This document shows, in pieces, positions 11,258-22,284 of a DNA stretch of 64,000 bases (position 1 is the first letter of the stretch; each line of letters starts with the position of its first letter). A program made the translations under genes and the position numbers. The notes beneath the pieces are model-generated. The model had not been told where the DNA came from. It ran no database searches and saw nothing but the letters and a program-made list of their open reading frames with translations. Origin of the DNA: Lindgomyces ingoldianus (Eukaryota > Ascomycota > Dothideomycetes > Pleosporales > Lindgomycetaceae); assembly GCF_010093535.1 (NCBI RefSeq), contig NW_022985187.1:354051-418050 (forward strand), in the 5' to 3' direction.

Positions 11258-13780
11258 ATGCGCATTCCCAACCTCTGGGGGCTGTTGTCCGTAGCGTCCT
11301 TGGCCGCAGCTCATCTCCCACCTCGGAATTACGCCACCCACGACTACTATGCCATCCATCTCTGCTCGTCTACCTCTCCGGCTGACTTGGCGGCCCATCT
11401 CGGGCTCACGTATGAGGGCGAATTGGGCTCCCTCGAAGACCACCACGTCTTCAAGGCTCCGAAGCACAGCAACGATCTGGTGGGCGATGCAGTACAGGAC
11501 TTGAAGAGGAGGCGGCGGAAGAGGGAGGTCGGCCTGGAGTCACACCCCTTGGACAGCATCCGCTTTGCCCAGAAGCAGAGGATAAAGCCCAGGCACTGGA
11601 AGCGAAATGCCATCCCAGAAGTCTCGCGAGCTGGTCCTCCAGTCACCGATGCCGTCAATACGCAGCGAGAAATCGCCCGCGCCCTCGAGATCAAGGATCC
11701 GATTTTCGAGGAACAATGGCACATTTTTAACGTGAAAACGCCCGGGAACGACTTGAACGTCACAGATGTGTGGATGCAGGGCATCACCGGCAAGAACGTC
11801 ACCGCATGCATCGTTGATGATGGCTTGGACATGGATAGCGAAGATTTGAAGGACAACTTTTTTGCTGAAGGATCATACGACTTCAATGACCACGTCGACC
11901 TACCGAAACCGCGTCTATCAGACGACCGACACGGAACGCGTTGTGCTGGAGAAGTCGCGGCTGGGAGGAACAATGCCTGTGGAGTCGGCATCGCCTACGA
12001 CTCGAAGATCTCTGGCGTCCGAATCTTGTCCGGCGACATCACAGACATGGACGAGTCACTTGCCATCAACTACGAACTGCAGAAGAACGATATCTACTCT
12101 TGTTCCTGGGGTCCTCCGGATGATGGAAAGACCATGCAAGCTCCGGGTCTGCTCATTGAGAAGGCCATGATCACGGCTGTTCAACAGGGCCGCGGCGGCA
12201 AAGGCTCCATCTACGTCTTTGCGGCGGGCAATGGTGCTGCTAGTGATGACAATTGCAACTTTGACGGATACACCAACAGTATCTACAGCATCACAGTCGG
12301 AGCCATCGACAAGAACAACAAGCATCCGTATTATTCTGAGGCTTGCTCCGCACAGCTCGTTGTGACCTACAGCAGCGGCGGCGGTGATGCAATCCACACT
12401 ACTGATGTAGGAGCCAACAAGTGTACCTCCCAGCATGGAGGTACCTCTGCTGCGGGCCCCATTGGAGTAGGGACATTCGCACTCGTTCTTCAAGCGCGGC
12501 CAGAACTGACCTGGCGTGACCTTCAATGGCTCACCGTCATGACCGCTGTGCCCTTTGACCAACCCAGCGACTGGACAAAGACAACCCTTGGAAAGATGTT
12601 CAGTCATCAGTTTGGCTATGGCAAACTCGATGCATATGCAATGGTAGAAGCAGCCAAGACGTGGAAGCTGGTCAAACCGCAAGCTTGGTTCTACTCGCCT
12701 TGGATGCATGTCAAGAAGGAGATTCCCCAAGGTGATCAAGGCCTTGCCAGCACATTCGAGGTCACAGAGCAGATGCTCAAGAGCGCAAACTTCGAGCGCG
12801 TTGAGCACATCACCCTGACCATGAACGTCGCCCACACCCGTCGTGGAGATGTCAGCGTTGAACTAATCAGTCCCGATGGCATGACCAGCCACCTCTCCAC
12901 AGCCCGCCGTGACGACGAGTTCCCAGCAGGCTACCTCGACTGGACCTTTATGAGTGTTGCTCACTGGGGCGAGAAGGGTATCGGAAAGTGGACTGTCATT
13001 GTTAAGGATACCAAGGTCAACGAGCATAGCGGTACTTTTACAGATTGGAAGCTGCGCCTTTGGGGAGAATGCATCGATGCTTCGACCCAACCACTTCGAC
13101 CCATGCCCGGTGCGCATGACGACGACGATCACGATGCGATTACCAGCGTCCCTGCCCACACGACGGCCATCAGTGTCCCTACAAATGCCGCAGCCATCAC
13201 TGCCAACCCCTCCGACCACCCAGATCGTCCCGTAAACCAAAAGCCCAAGCCTACCACCACAGATGAACCCGCTTCTACCACAGCTTTTGAAACCCCCATC
13301 TCAGCAACCTCGACTCCCTCTGCAAGCAGCGTGCCAGAGAGCTTCCTTCCTTCTCCCTTCCCTACGTTTGGTGTGTCTAAACGCACCCAAATTTGGATTT
13401 ATGGGAGCATAGGACTGATCCTTGTTTTCTGCGCTAGTCTAGCTATCTACTTCTACCTCGCACGACGCAAGCGTCTCCAATCATCACGTGATGACTACGA
13501 ATTCGAGATCCTCGATGATGCTGAAGATGAAGAAGGTGGTGTGCGGACGGGCATGTTGGCTGCAGGTGCCGGCGGTAATAATAAGAGGAGGGCGAGGAGA
13601 GGTGGTGAATTGTACGATGCGTTTGCAGGAGAAAGCGATGAAGATTTGCTGAGTGACAGCGAGACCGAGGATCATCCATATACAGATCGGGATGAGAAGG
13701 TCTATGATGAGAAGAATGGGATCGGGGAGGGAAGCGATGCAGGAGGAAGTAGTGGGAGTTCGTCACAGGGGAGGAGGTAG
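11258..13780 (+). CDS. KEX2: Kexin, Kex2-type proprotein convertase
   Basis: Calcium-dependent, subtilisin-like (S8B) endoprotease of the late Golgi that cleaves secreted precursors after KR/RR. The frame extends upstream but only from non-ATG codons; the first ATG is 11258, directly before a hydrophobic signal peptide (MRIPNLWGLLSVASLAAAHL). This gives 840 aa with no intron. Order: signal peptide; prodomain ending near a KR at about 115-116 (autocleavage site); catalytic domain with Asp187 (VDDGLD), His225 (RHGTRCAGE), oxyanion Asn325 (AAGNGA) and Ser397 (GGTSAAGP); P domain (about 500-640, ending LWGECID); Ser/Thr/Pro-rich stalk; one transmembrane helix near 708-730 (IYGSIGLILVFCASLAIYFY); and an acidic cytosolic tail of about 110 residues. 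Length and order match fungal kexins, and all catalytic residues are present. It is tandem with RCL1, 473 bp downstream. Confidence 0.95.
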   Translation: MRIPNLWGLLSVASLAAAHLPPRNYATHDYYAIHLCSSTSPADLAAHLGLTYEGELGSLEDHHVFKAPKHSNDLVGDAVQDLKRRRRKREVGLESHPLDSIRFAQKQRIKPRHWKRNAIPEVSRAGPPVTDAVNTQREIARALEIKDPIFEEQWHIFNVKTPGNDLNVTDVWMQGITGKNVTACIVDDGLDMDSEDLKDNFFAEGSYDFNDHVDLPKPRLSDDRHGTRCAGEVAAGRNNACGVGIAYDSKISGVRILSGDITDMDESLAINYELQKNDIYSCSWGPPDDGKTMQAPGLLIEKAMITAVQQGRGGKGSIYVFAAGNGAASDDNCNFDGYTNSIYSITVGAIDKNNKHPYYSEACSAQLVVTYSSGGGDAIHTTDVGANKCTSQHGGTSAAGPIGVGTFALVLQARPELTWRDLQWLTVMTAVPFDQPSDWTKTTLGKMFSHQFGYGKLDAYAMVEAAKTWKLVKPQAWFYSPWMHVKKEIPQGDQGLASTFEVTEQMLKSANFERVEHITLTMNVAHTRRGDVSVELISPDGMTSHLSTARRDDEFPAGYLDWTFMSVAHWGEKGIGKWTVIVKDTKVNEHSGTFTDWKLRLWGECIDASTQPLRPMPGAHDDDDHDAITSVPAHTTAISVPTNAAAITANPSDHPDRPVNQKPKPTTTDEPASTTAFETPISATSTPSASSVPESFLPSPFPTFGVSKRTQIWIYGSIGLILVFCASLAIYFYLARRKRLQSSRDDYEFEILDDAEDEEGGVRTGMLAAGAGGNNKRRARRGGELYDAFAGESDEDLLSDSETEDHPYTDRDEKVYDEKNGIGEGSDAGGSSGSSSQGRR

Positions 13781-14253
13781 ACTGGGTAGTGGAGGCGTTC
13801 GTTAGTGTCCTGTATATTGCTATCACAGGGAGGCTTTTTTTTTTAAATGCGCGTGAATACACGATTGATTTCTTTTTGCTCTTGAAGAAATGGCCACTGC
13901 TCGCTGGTTCGCGAGGTGGATCGAATGAACGCCACGCGGATGTGGGATTGTGGGGATTGGGCGGTGCATGCTAGTCTCACCGCATTCCAAGGTCCGGCAG
14001 AAAAAGTTCGTCTTGAAATCAACAGAACCCCACAATTAGCAAATGTTCCCCCAATTCCTCATCCTTCAGCCTTTTGGTGTTGTTGCCCACTTTGCCCTTG
14101 GAATGTCCTTGATTCTCTTCTAGACTGAAATCTCCTCCTCTCCTCCAAGACGCCCACGACGGTCGCAGACCAACCACCCACCTTGGGCTCCCTTATATTC
14201 TCAACAAACGGTTACAGTGCTGTACAACTCTGCCGCAAGGCCTCACTTCCAAT
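13781..14253. promoter_or_regulatory. Intergenic region upstream of RCL1
   Basis: It contains the KEX2 3' UTR, with a T run at about 13836-13845, and a CT-rich leader before the RCL1 ATG. No coding potential is evident. Confidence 0.4.
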
Positions 14254-15477
14254 ATGGCAGACGAAGCATCTCAGCCACTTCTCAAATTCACAGGCCACCG
14301 CCACCTCACCACCCGGCTCATCCTCTCCACCCTCACAGGCCGCCCGATCAAAATCTCCCAAATTCGCTCCTCATCACCCACACATCCCGGTCTCGCCCCC
14401 CCCGAAGTAAATCTCCTGCGTCTCCTAGATAGTATTACTAATGGCTCCACAACGGAATTCTCCATGACAGGGACCACACTCGTATACCGACCCGGTCTAA
14501 TCACCGGCAGTGCAGAGGGCTTGGGAGCAAGCGGCGGCGTCATACGGCACGTCCTAGGCAAAGAATGTGGTATGCGAGGTGTGAGCTGGTGGCTAATTCC
14601 CCTCTGCATTCTCGCGCCATTTGCGAAATCACAGGTCAATGTGGTGTTCTATGGAGAGGGCGTGGTGACTTCTGCAACACCATCTGGAGATGTTTCTGTG
14701 GACTCAGTGCGCACGGCGATTCTTCCGATATACAAAAGCTTTGGTATCGACCGCAATATCGAACTACGCGTGCTGAAACGATCGTGTGCGGCGAAGGCGG
14801 GGGCGGAGGGTGGAGAAGTGCAGCTCGTGTTTGGACACCAAGTCCGATTGCCCAAGACTCTGCATCTACTTAACCCAGGGCGCGTCAAGAGGATAAGAGG
14901 TGTAGCATATGCAGTCGGTGTATCGGGATCGAACAACGCGCGCATGATCGACACCGCTCGTGGAGTCTTGAACGCCTTCGTTCCAGACACGTACATCTTC
15001 TCCGACGTCTCCAGTGCACCCTTGATATCAAATAAGGACAAGACGAACCCCTCTATTAAGAGGAAAGCGGGAATAGGCTTTGGCATAAGCCTAGTAGCAG
15101 AATCTTCGACGGGGTGTCTCTACTCCGCAGACCTGGCGTCTCCCCCTGAAGGTGGTACGCCCCCCGAAGATATCGGCAAGCAATGCGCGTATCAGCTTCT
15201 CGAGGTTATATCGCAGGGTGGGTGTGCGAGTAAGGTAGCTGCGTCTACTATGTTGATACTCATGGCTATGGGGAGTGAGGATGTGGGCAGGTTGCAGATG
15301 GGGAGGGATGTTGTGGGGAGTGAGGAGGTTGTGCAGCTTGGGAGGGATTTGGTCGCGTTTGGGGCGAGCAGCTGGGGGCTGAGGGATGTAATGGGGGAGA
15401 AAGGGGATGGCAGCGAGGGTATTGTGGTCAGTGTTGTTGGGAGGGGGGTTGGGAATGTTGGGAGGAAGGTTGCGTAG
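14254..15477 (+). CDS. RCL1: RNA 3'-terminal phosphate cyclase-like protein Rcl1
   Basis: Nucleolar member of the RNA 3'-phosphate cyclase superfamily. In yeast Rcl1 binds the GTPase Bms1 and acts in early 18S pre-rRNA processing (U3 processome); it lacks cyclase activity. Single exon, 407 aa, starting at ATG 14254 (MADEASQPLLKFTGHRHLTT). Recognisable family blocks are the N-terminal FTGHRHLTTRLILSTLTGRP, the central LIPLCILAPFAKS, SVDSVRTAILPIYKSFGI, and GVAYAVGVSGSNNARMIDTA towards the C-terminus. The length is slightly above yeast Rcl1 (367 aa) because of loops rather than extra domains. The Gly-rich C-terminus is typical of low-complexity fungal tails. It is a separate tandem gene after KEX2 with no apparent functional link. 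Confidence 0.92.
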   Translation: MADEASQPLLKFTGHRHLTTRLILSTLTGRPIKISQIRSSSPTHPGLAPPEVNLLRLLDSITNGSTTEFSMTGTTLVYRPGLITGSAEGLGASGGVIRHVLGKECGMRGVSWWLIPLCILAPFAKSQVNVVFYGEGVVTSATPSGDVSVDSVRTAILPIYKSFGIDRNIELRVLKRSCAAKAGAEGGEVQLVFGHQVRLPKTLHLLNPGRVKRIRGVAYAVGVSGSNNARMIDTARGVLNAFVPDTYIFSDVSSAPLISNKDKTNPSIKRKAGIGFGISLVAESSTGCLYSADLASPPEGGTPPEDIGKQCAYQLLEVISQGGCASKVAASTMLILMAMGSEDVGRLQMGRDVVGSEEVVQLGRDLVAFGASSWGLRDVMGEKGDGSEGIVVSVVGRGVGNVGRKVA

Positions 15478-16382
15478 GTGAGGTCTCGAGGGGAAGGGAG
15501 TAGATCGCGGGTGCGAAGGAAGAGGAAGTTTGAGGAAAGAAGGAAGAAAAGAGAGATATACCCCAATTAGAATTCCTACTTTGGTAATGCTTCAGACTTT
15601 GGGCCCATCGTGCCGCGTACAGTCACTGGTACTAAGTGAATGGATGGTTCACGCACACCATCCAGACCTCTAAGTGTCATGAATTCGATGGTTCACGTAA
15701 CACCCTTTGATAATCACGAAATTGAGCCACGAATAAGAATTGCGGTATTTGCTCGATCTTTGGAGTGGGGACAAAGTGAATTGGCTGGATGGGGCGTTCC
15801 ACATGACTTCGGAAGTCGGTTGATCGGAGCACAGACACGCCTTCCCGCTGACTGGGGCTGCCCGTGTCTCTTGGTCGCGTCGAGGTTAAGGTCGACAAAT
15901 GTTTTCACCCCCCATCAATTCTACGCAAGCATTTTCACCTCACCGTACACACACGTCCCCTCGAAACTTCTAGCTTTCTCTCCCCTTTTAGTCGGCCAAT
16001 TCTCAGTCTCGCCCACCAATTTCGTCCTCGGAGCGCGACTCGGAAACGATTCGAAAGATGTCAAAAAGATGTTGAATAACTAGTAGATATATAGAACATA
16101 TATTGAAGAGCTATCAACTGAGTACTGATTGATAGAGGGTTCATACTGGGAGGGGTTTGAGTTAAAGAGATTGGCAAGTAGAATGCATTGCAGAGGTATT
16201 GTAGATGCAAGAGTAACCCGTTCTGAGGATCTTTGAATGGTGTGCGGAAGAGGTAGACGAGGGTTTTGACGACCGAGATACCGGATTATACGTCGAGACC
16301 CAGGACCTGTATATGCCGGTAGCGGCGGTCTGGTGGCACACGAGTACTCACCACAACATCAAAAGCGTCGCTACCTTCCATA
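15478..16382. other. Intergenic region RCL1 to RTC4
   Basis: This contains the RCL1 3' end and the RTC4 promoter. A 147-codon + frame at 15640-16083 has no recognisable content and I treat it as chance. A short 5' coding exon of the RTC4 gene cannot be excluded here. Confidence 0.4.
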
Positions 16383-18287
16383 ATGCGGTCACTTGGGATA
16401 TCACGAAGGGGGCCACATGCGAAGTTGTTACATATGGTTGGTGGGAAGCCGCATGCGGGTGCTGAGGATCATGAGGAGACGGCATATAATAGCACGCATG
16501 TGGTTCCTGCCATGGCAATGAACGAGGAGGACACCACGCGGAGTCCAGAGTCCTCAAGCGATGAGCAGCAACCGGCGCCTACAACACTCGCGGTCGGGAT
16601 GGATGAGGACTTTAGTAAGAGCCCGGTTTCCTCAGACGATGAGCGAGTTCCATCACCTAAGCATGCGCGATCACCAAAGCCGAACGTGGAGAAGAAACCG
16701 GCAAGGGTTACACAAATGATTGAGGAACCTCCGAGAAGAAGCAGAAAGCAGCCAACGAAGAAGCTGCAGGCGAAGAAGTTCCATCCGCCACAGCCAGGGT
16801 CCTTTACAGCAGGGTTAGAAGACAAGGAACGGAGCACGAGCGCTACCAGAGAGGAAACCGGAGGGAGTAAGAAGGGGAACAAGGGACAGGACTCACATGG
16901 CTCGGTGGGAAAGAGATCTGCGGAAGAGGTCGGGCGTCTCTTCAGCCCTTTTGGTTTCGAGCATCGCCCTGTGAAGAGACCATTAATTGAACCCACCCCC
17001 AATCTTCATGCTCGGCCACCAGGTGCTTCGAGAACAGCCTATGCCTCCCAGAGGAACTACGGATCGGGCCCTTCAAAGGGTGTATCAGATACTGCGTCAG
17101 GTTTGGTCTCGAAAACCACCACTGCAAAGAATAGGAAGAAGCCTAAGACGTATACTACGAAGAAGCCAGAACCAACACCTGACCCAGGGGATGATCCAGA
17201 GTCCGAGGATTCGGAAACCCTCGACCTAAATCCGAAGACCAAGTCTCATGCACAAAAGAAGGTGAAAGAAGATCATGGATCAGATTCAGAGGTATCTTGC
17301 GTTACCTTGAACATAACTGCTGCAAAGTCCCCGAAAGGGAAGTCACGAAACGCAAAGGACGCCAAAGTCGGAAAGTCAAACCAAGCCTCATCACCCGCCA
17401 AACCAGCTCGCCCAAAACTCCTAGAGACACTATCCAGCTACGGTCTTAGTAAGTTACCTTGTACCTCGAATGCTTCGGGTTCCCAAACCAACTCCCCTGC
17501 CAATCTAGATCCTCTCTCATCCGGCACACCCAATACAGAGCTATCATCCCTCCGCTCTTTTATATCCAATGCACCCCAAGAATCCCTCCAACATCTAGAG
17601 AAGTACCTAGCAGACCAACAAGATCTCGAGCTTAGCTCCCAACAAAGCCGTTGCCCCTTATGCCATGAACCCATCTCCGAGTCTTATTTAGCAGATTTCG
17701 AAATGGCGCACCCTCAAATGACTCCCCGAGACCAAAGGCGCTTCTGTCACGAACACAAAAAACAGAGAGCAATGGAGCAGTACACAGAAAAACGGTACCC
17801 GAATATCGACTGGGAGAACTTCACCGACCGAATCCAGAAACACTTCCCCAGACTTGAAGCGGTACTCACAGACACAACTCTAGATCCAAGCCATTATAGA
17901 CAGGTACATGCCGACAAAGTCTCTGAAGGCAAAGAGCGCACGGCACTCTCCCTAGCCGCCTCTGACAAGATCTTAGAGTCCACAACCGGATATTATGGTA
18001 CACGCGGTGCTCGTGCTATGATGGAAGCTATCACCACGCACTTCTCGGACCTCATCCGTGAGTGCATGATCAACGACCAGGTGGTCAGCTTTGGTGGTAT
18101 CGGCAATTTTGTACAGAGGGTGTTAGTGCCTGAATTGAGCTGTTGTCTTGTCATGGAGGATTTTGGCTGTGGGGACGAACAAGCAAGGGCTATTGTTGAA
18201 GAGAGTGGCGAGTGTGGCGCCTTCGTTAATGAAGAGGTTATGGATCGGGTGGTTGTCGTGGAGGAGAGCGAGGATGAGGGGGATTAA
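16383..18287 (+). CDS. RTC4-domain protein (restriction of telomere capping 4)
   Basis: Fungal protein with the C-terminal RTC4 domain, named after a yeast gene affecting cdc13 telomere-capping defects; the biochemical role is unknown. The open frame gives 634 aa from ATG 16383, beginning MRSLGISRRGPHAKLLHMVG. Residues ~30-410 are charged, disordered and Lys/Ser/Pro-rich with many basic clusters, consistent with a nuclear protein. The RTC4 domain (about 420-610) carries CPLCHEPI (a Cys pair), FCHEHKKQ, YPNIDWENFTDRIQKHFPRL, GYYGTRGARAMMEAI and VPELSCCLVMEDF, which together identify the family. The start is the least certain part, since an extra 5' exon is possible. A GTAAGT-like sequence at about 17449 lies inside the frame; no good acceptor was found, so I kept it as coding. 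Confidence 0.85.
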   Translation: MRSLGISRRGPHAKLLHMVGGKPHAGAEDHEETAYNSTHVVPAMAMNEEDTTRSPESSSDEQQPAPTTLAVGMDEDFSKSPVSSDDERVPSPKHARSPKPNVEKKPARVTQMIEEPPRRSRKQPTKKLQAKKFHPPQPGSFTAGLEDKERSTSATREETGGSKKGNKGQDSHGSVGKRSAEEVGRLFSPFGFEHRPVKRPLIEPTPNLHARPPGASRTAYASQRNYGSGPSKGVSDTASGLVSKTTTAKNRKKPKTYTTKKPEPTPDPGDDPESEDSETLDLNPKTKSHAQKKVKEDHGSDSEVSCVTLNITAAKSPKGKSRNAKDAKVGKSNQASSPAKPARPKLLETLSSYGLSKLPCTSNASGSQTNSPANLDPLSSGTPNTELSSLRSFISNAPQESLQHLEKYLADQQDLELSSQQSRCPLCHEPISESYLADFEMAHPQMTPRDQRRFCHEHKKQRAMEQYTEKRYPNIDWENFTDRIQKHFPRLEAVLTDTTLDPSHYRQVHADKVSEGKERTALSLAASDKILESTTGYYGTRGARAMMEAITTHFSDLIRECMINDQVVSFGGIGNFVQRVLVPELSCCLVMEDFGCGDEQARAIVEESGECGAFVNEEVMDRVVVVEESEDEGD

Positions 18288-21200
18288 TGCTGAGAAATTC
18301 TACGATACTGAGCCTGCGGAATGAAGATCTGTGGGGCGATTTTAGAGCTATCTTGTGGTTAGTATCTATAACATAACTTGGAGGTGGTAAGTAGGCTTCT
18401 TAGTCCTTTCTTCAGCATATTGGGCAGCTTGTGTTGGGAAGTATCCTTGTTACTGAGGCTGAATTACGATGTTTTCCTTAGTCTTCAGTTGAAATTATTT
18501 TTCCTGATACGGACATCCGGCTGTCGTCCTCTGTATTTCCAGTCTCTTCTTGATGCAGCATTCTGTGCCAATCCTGCATCTTATTAACTTCTTGGACTAC
18601 CGTTAATCCTTAGGTTCTCTCCCGTGATCTCCTCCCTCTCGTCTCCTTCGGCTTATTCAAACCCCTTCAAACACTCTCTCCCATCTCCTTTCCTCACACA
18701 TCTAGTTGTGATACTTGGAGCCCCAAAAACTGCCTACCTAGTCCGCCACGTCCGTTGCAAAAACTATTGGGAAAGTGGCTTGTACACCCACTCTTCTAAA
18801 AACAAATCCGCTTCTACTTCATTTTTTTCTTTTCAAAGATGCCCGGATGTTCTTACATGCTGATAGTAGCACTAGATCTAAGATCTAGACTCCTCAACTG
18901 GCAACCATGGCTTTCCCGTGACGGTATGTTCCCCGACTTCGAAATCAAGAGTTATTTGAGGCCACGTCCCCGATATTCAGTTCCGCGTATCGATGGGGGA
19001 AATGTAACTTTGAGAAGTTTTCAGGGTCAATCTGAAGGCCGCTGCCTTGCCCAAATCCACATTTGAGAGCGCACATAGATATGCACTCTAAACCCACGTT
19101 TCTAGACCGAACCCGAATTTCGTTCACGCGCATGTCCTGTCCTTAGGATTACGAACACTCTCAAGGAGACTGGCAGCTGCTTTAACGGTCACTATACCCT
19201 GGTTTCAGAGCCCGTCATATGGGTTTTCCGCTGCGGCAATATATTTTCTCATAGATCTTCCCAGATCTTCCAAATGAGTGGAAGCGCCGGGTCTGGGATC
19301 TTTACTACAACAATCAGGTTCTAAATAGCGGGGCGCGTGAGCTTAGTTGGATCTCTTGTTCCCTGGACATTTCAGCTTTCGAGCTCAAGTCCAATGCGGG
19401 AAGTATCTAGACAGAATGATATTTGAACATCTTCGATAGAAATGCCGGCAGGAATATGGATAGACTACGAGCCGTCTTTTGCCTGTGAGCATTTATAGAT
19501 CAAACCATAGTTCGAATTCGAATCCGAGGATTTCACTTCCAAGGCTAAATGCGGAGATGTTATCTTCATGCAAGAGAATCTGAAAAATCGACGTCGTAGG
19601 AGCCACAGAGTCCATACCTGTGCTACACATCTCGCTCCTTGGATCATGAGTGGTGTGCACTTGGAATCTGACGTATCTCTGGGACCCAAAACACAACGTC
19701 ATATTGGAAACATCGGATTCGAGTATGGTAGGTAAGGATAGTTCAAGACAAAGACTAGTGTGTCCGTGGAGAAGCCTCACGGACCCGGTTTTCTCAAAAT
19801 GTACTAAGCATTGGGAGTATGAAAAAGGGACCAGAAGAAAAGTCTCCTCAACTCCAGGAGATTTTAAACAATTTGCTGGAGTCCCAACGAGGGTATCTGA
19901 TACTCTTTGAGCTTATTCAACCCCCACCTTTTGTTTTACTGACGTGGGAATCAATCATTCGAGATCGGGATCGAAAGCGCGATAGAAAAAAGCGAATATC
20001 CACTCGATGTGGATATGTTGCCTTGCTTGGACCTAACGTCTGTGTTTTTTATGACTCCCCAACTCTCTTCAGGTTAGAGCGGCGGGCCTATCTTGTCTGC
20101 ACTCAGAACACTATCGTAGAAGTTCCATAGCACGCTCTGCGTTTTAGTTTGGAACGCGAACAACCTGGCGGGATCCTGACCGAAACGAGTCTAAGCTACA
20201 CTCATATTCCTCTCTCAGATCTTGCGCAATGATAGATCATCTTCCAAACTTGGCCCTTGGAAATATTCGAGGGCCGTCATGTCTCCGCATGCAGTATATT
20301 AAAAAAACATCGGAATCTCCAACAATTCACGAAGTTTCGCTGTGGAATCTTCGGGGTTACCAGCTTTTAGATATTCAATATATGCGGACAAATTTCCGGC
20401 CCAAATCGAGATTACATTGGAATAATGATTGGAAGTGTTGCCTCAAGACTTCAATGAAATATGACTATAGCCTTGAACATAGGAAAGCCTAGATAGCCCG
20501 AGTATGGCAAGGTGCGAGTAGCGGCCCGGAGGACCCTGACAGAAGAAGTCATCGCGTACAAATATGAATCACGAACTTTCCGCCTCTCCTATGCCACGAG
20601 GTCGCCAATATGATATCCGGCCCTAGTTTATGCACCATAAATTTCCCAAATATTCCTTCATGCCATCGATAGTATTTTGGATCTGTGTTATATATAGACT
20701 CCGAATACATCCAATGTGATTGCATGGAACATGGAATCAACCTAGCATGAAAGGAAAGCAGGCAGAAAAAATGATTGTCGTCTCCAAGAAATTTGTTGCA
20801 ATGGGAAAAGTTTATTGGGCCGGGTTAACAACGAAAGAGGAGATCGAGGACAGAAGATCTGGTAAGTGGTGTTAGCGCCGAGCTGGTGAAGGAAAGATTA
20901 GGCATCAAGAAACTCATGACGAAGCCGTACAATCATTGTTGCCATCCGTAGAAACTAGAAATATACGAGATCACGTTGGTTAAACGGAGCTTGAGCGATT
21001 CGCGACGTTGGAGGGTAATCAAACAACGGTAAATCTTGCGGTGGGCTTCATGAGCCATTCACCCTTGAATCGCTTCATTTCCTCTCGGTGCCACATTTTC
21101 AACATGTACTCCAGGTGAAAGCCTCAACAGTACGGATTAAAGGGGAAGCTCTTCCTCGAGCAGCTAGATCAGCTAACCGAGCCAATGAAGAAAATTTTGT

Positions 21201-22284
21201 TCTGGACAGCCCCTTTAGGCTGTCCTCAGTCGTCACTACAGGTATAAAACCATAAATAAGGATATCCACTTAGCCAGGGCACCAATCAAAGCAAGCAGAT
21301 GACTACCAGCCACGTAGTTAAATCCAGGAGAGTCGGACTGTGCGATGCGACAAACGCCCAACACCAAGCTATAGCTTGAAGAAATGTCACCGAAAACTCT
21401 AGGAACCCACTAACTCTCAGAGCCGGCAGACTCTCGATAAGGGGAAAATAAGAGAGTGTGTAATAGAAAAGGGAGAGGCCAGCGCGTGATAGAAAAAAGG
21501 AAGAGAAAAGTCGGTTTGACCCGTGGGAGGGTATCTCCACGGCCGTAAGGGTGAAGGGAGGCTTGGAGGGCACGTGCCGCAGCTAATCGAAAGTGATTAG
21601 CTCTAGTGATTGGAACAAAGCGGAAGAAAGAGATCAAGGATAAGAAACTGGGGTAGAGAGACGGTGAGGTACGAGAAAGTGAAGGCGAGGTCAAAACTTG
21701 CAGGAAACCCTCACAGCAGGGCGAGGAACACGTGCGGAATTCCTGAATGAGTAATTGGATTGGCCTCACGTAACTACATCCCTCGCTAGAGACGATGTTG
21801 GAAGCAGATAGGAGCGGTGGAAGCCAATTGAAGTAATGAAAGTGAAGCAGAGTCAAAGATGACCGTGAAACCTCATCGGAGATTTTGGCCGAGAAGCAGG
21901 GAAGCCAATCTTAGATGAGTGTTGGAAGCGAGGCTAATGCAACGGACGGGATAAATATTTTAGGTAATGGGTGGAACGTGGCGTAGTGGTGATGCGTCAA
22001 CGCAGAAATTTGGTGATGGTGCTGACATAAGCGATCAGGAGAACTTTGCCGATGCAGTCCGCCGAGCTTCACTGCTAAATGCTCCAAGCATCTCAAGCCA
22101 GAATACTGTAGGAAGATCATAGAGCGGAATAAGCGAAGATCTTATTCCCAAGACATTGCTTTTTAGGCTTTCCTAGAATATGAGTAAAGAGTACGATTGA
22201 GAATGTATGCGAAGATACGATGAGGATAATCATGGATATTAACACACTATTTCGATGATCATACGGCCAGCTATCATACGAGTA
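18288..22284. other. 4-kb convergent gene desert
   Basis: Between the ends of RTC4 (+) and SEC20 (-). Only short frames occur on either strand (for example 21410-21856 on the minus strand) and none shows family motifs, sensible exon junctions or clean starts. I could not recognise transposon ends, tRNA or rRNA sequence. Degenerate, old repeat sequence is possible but not demonstrated. Confidence 0.5.
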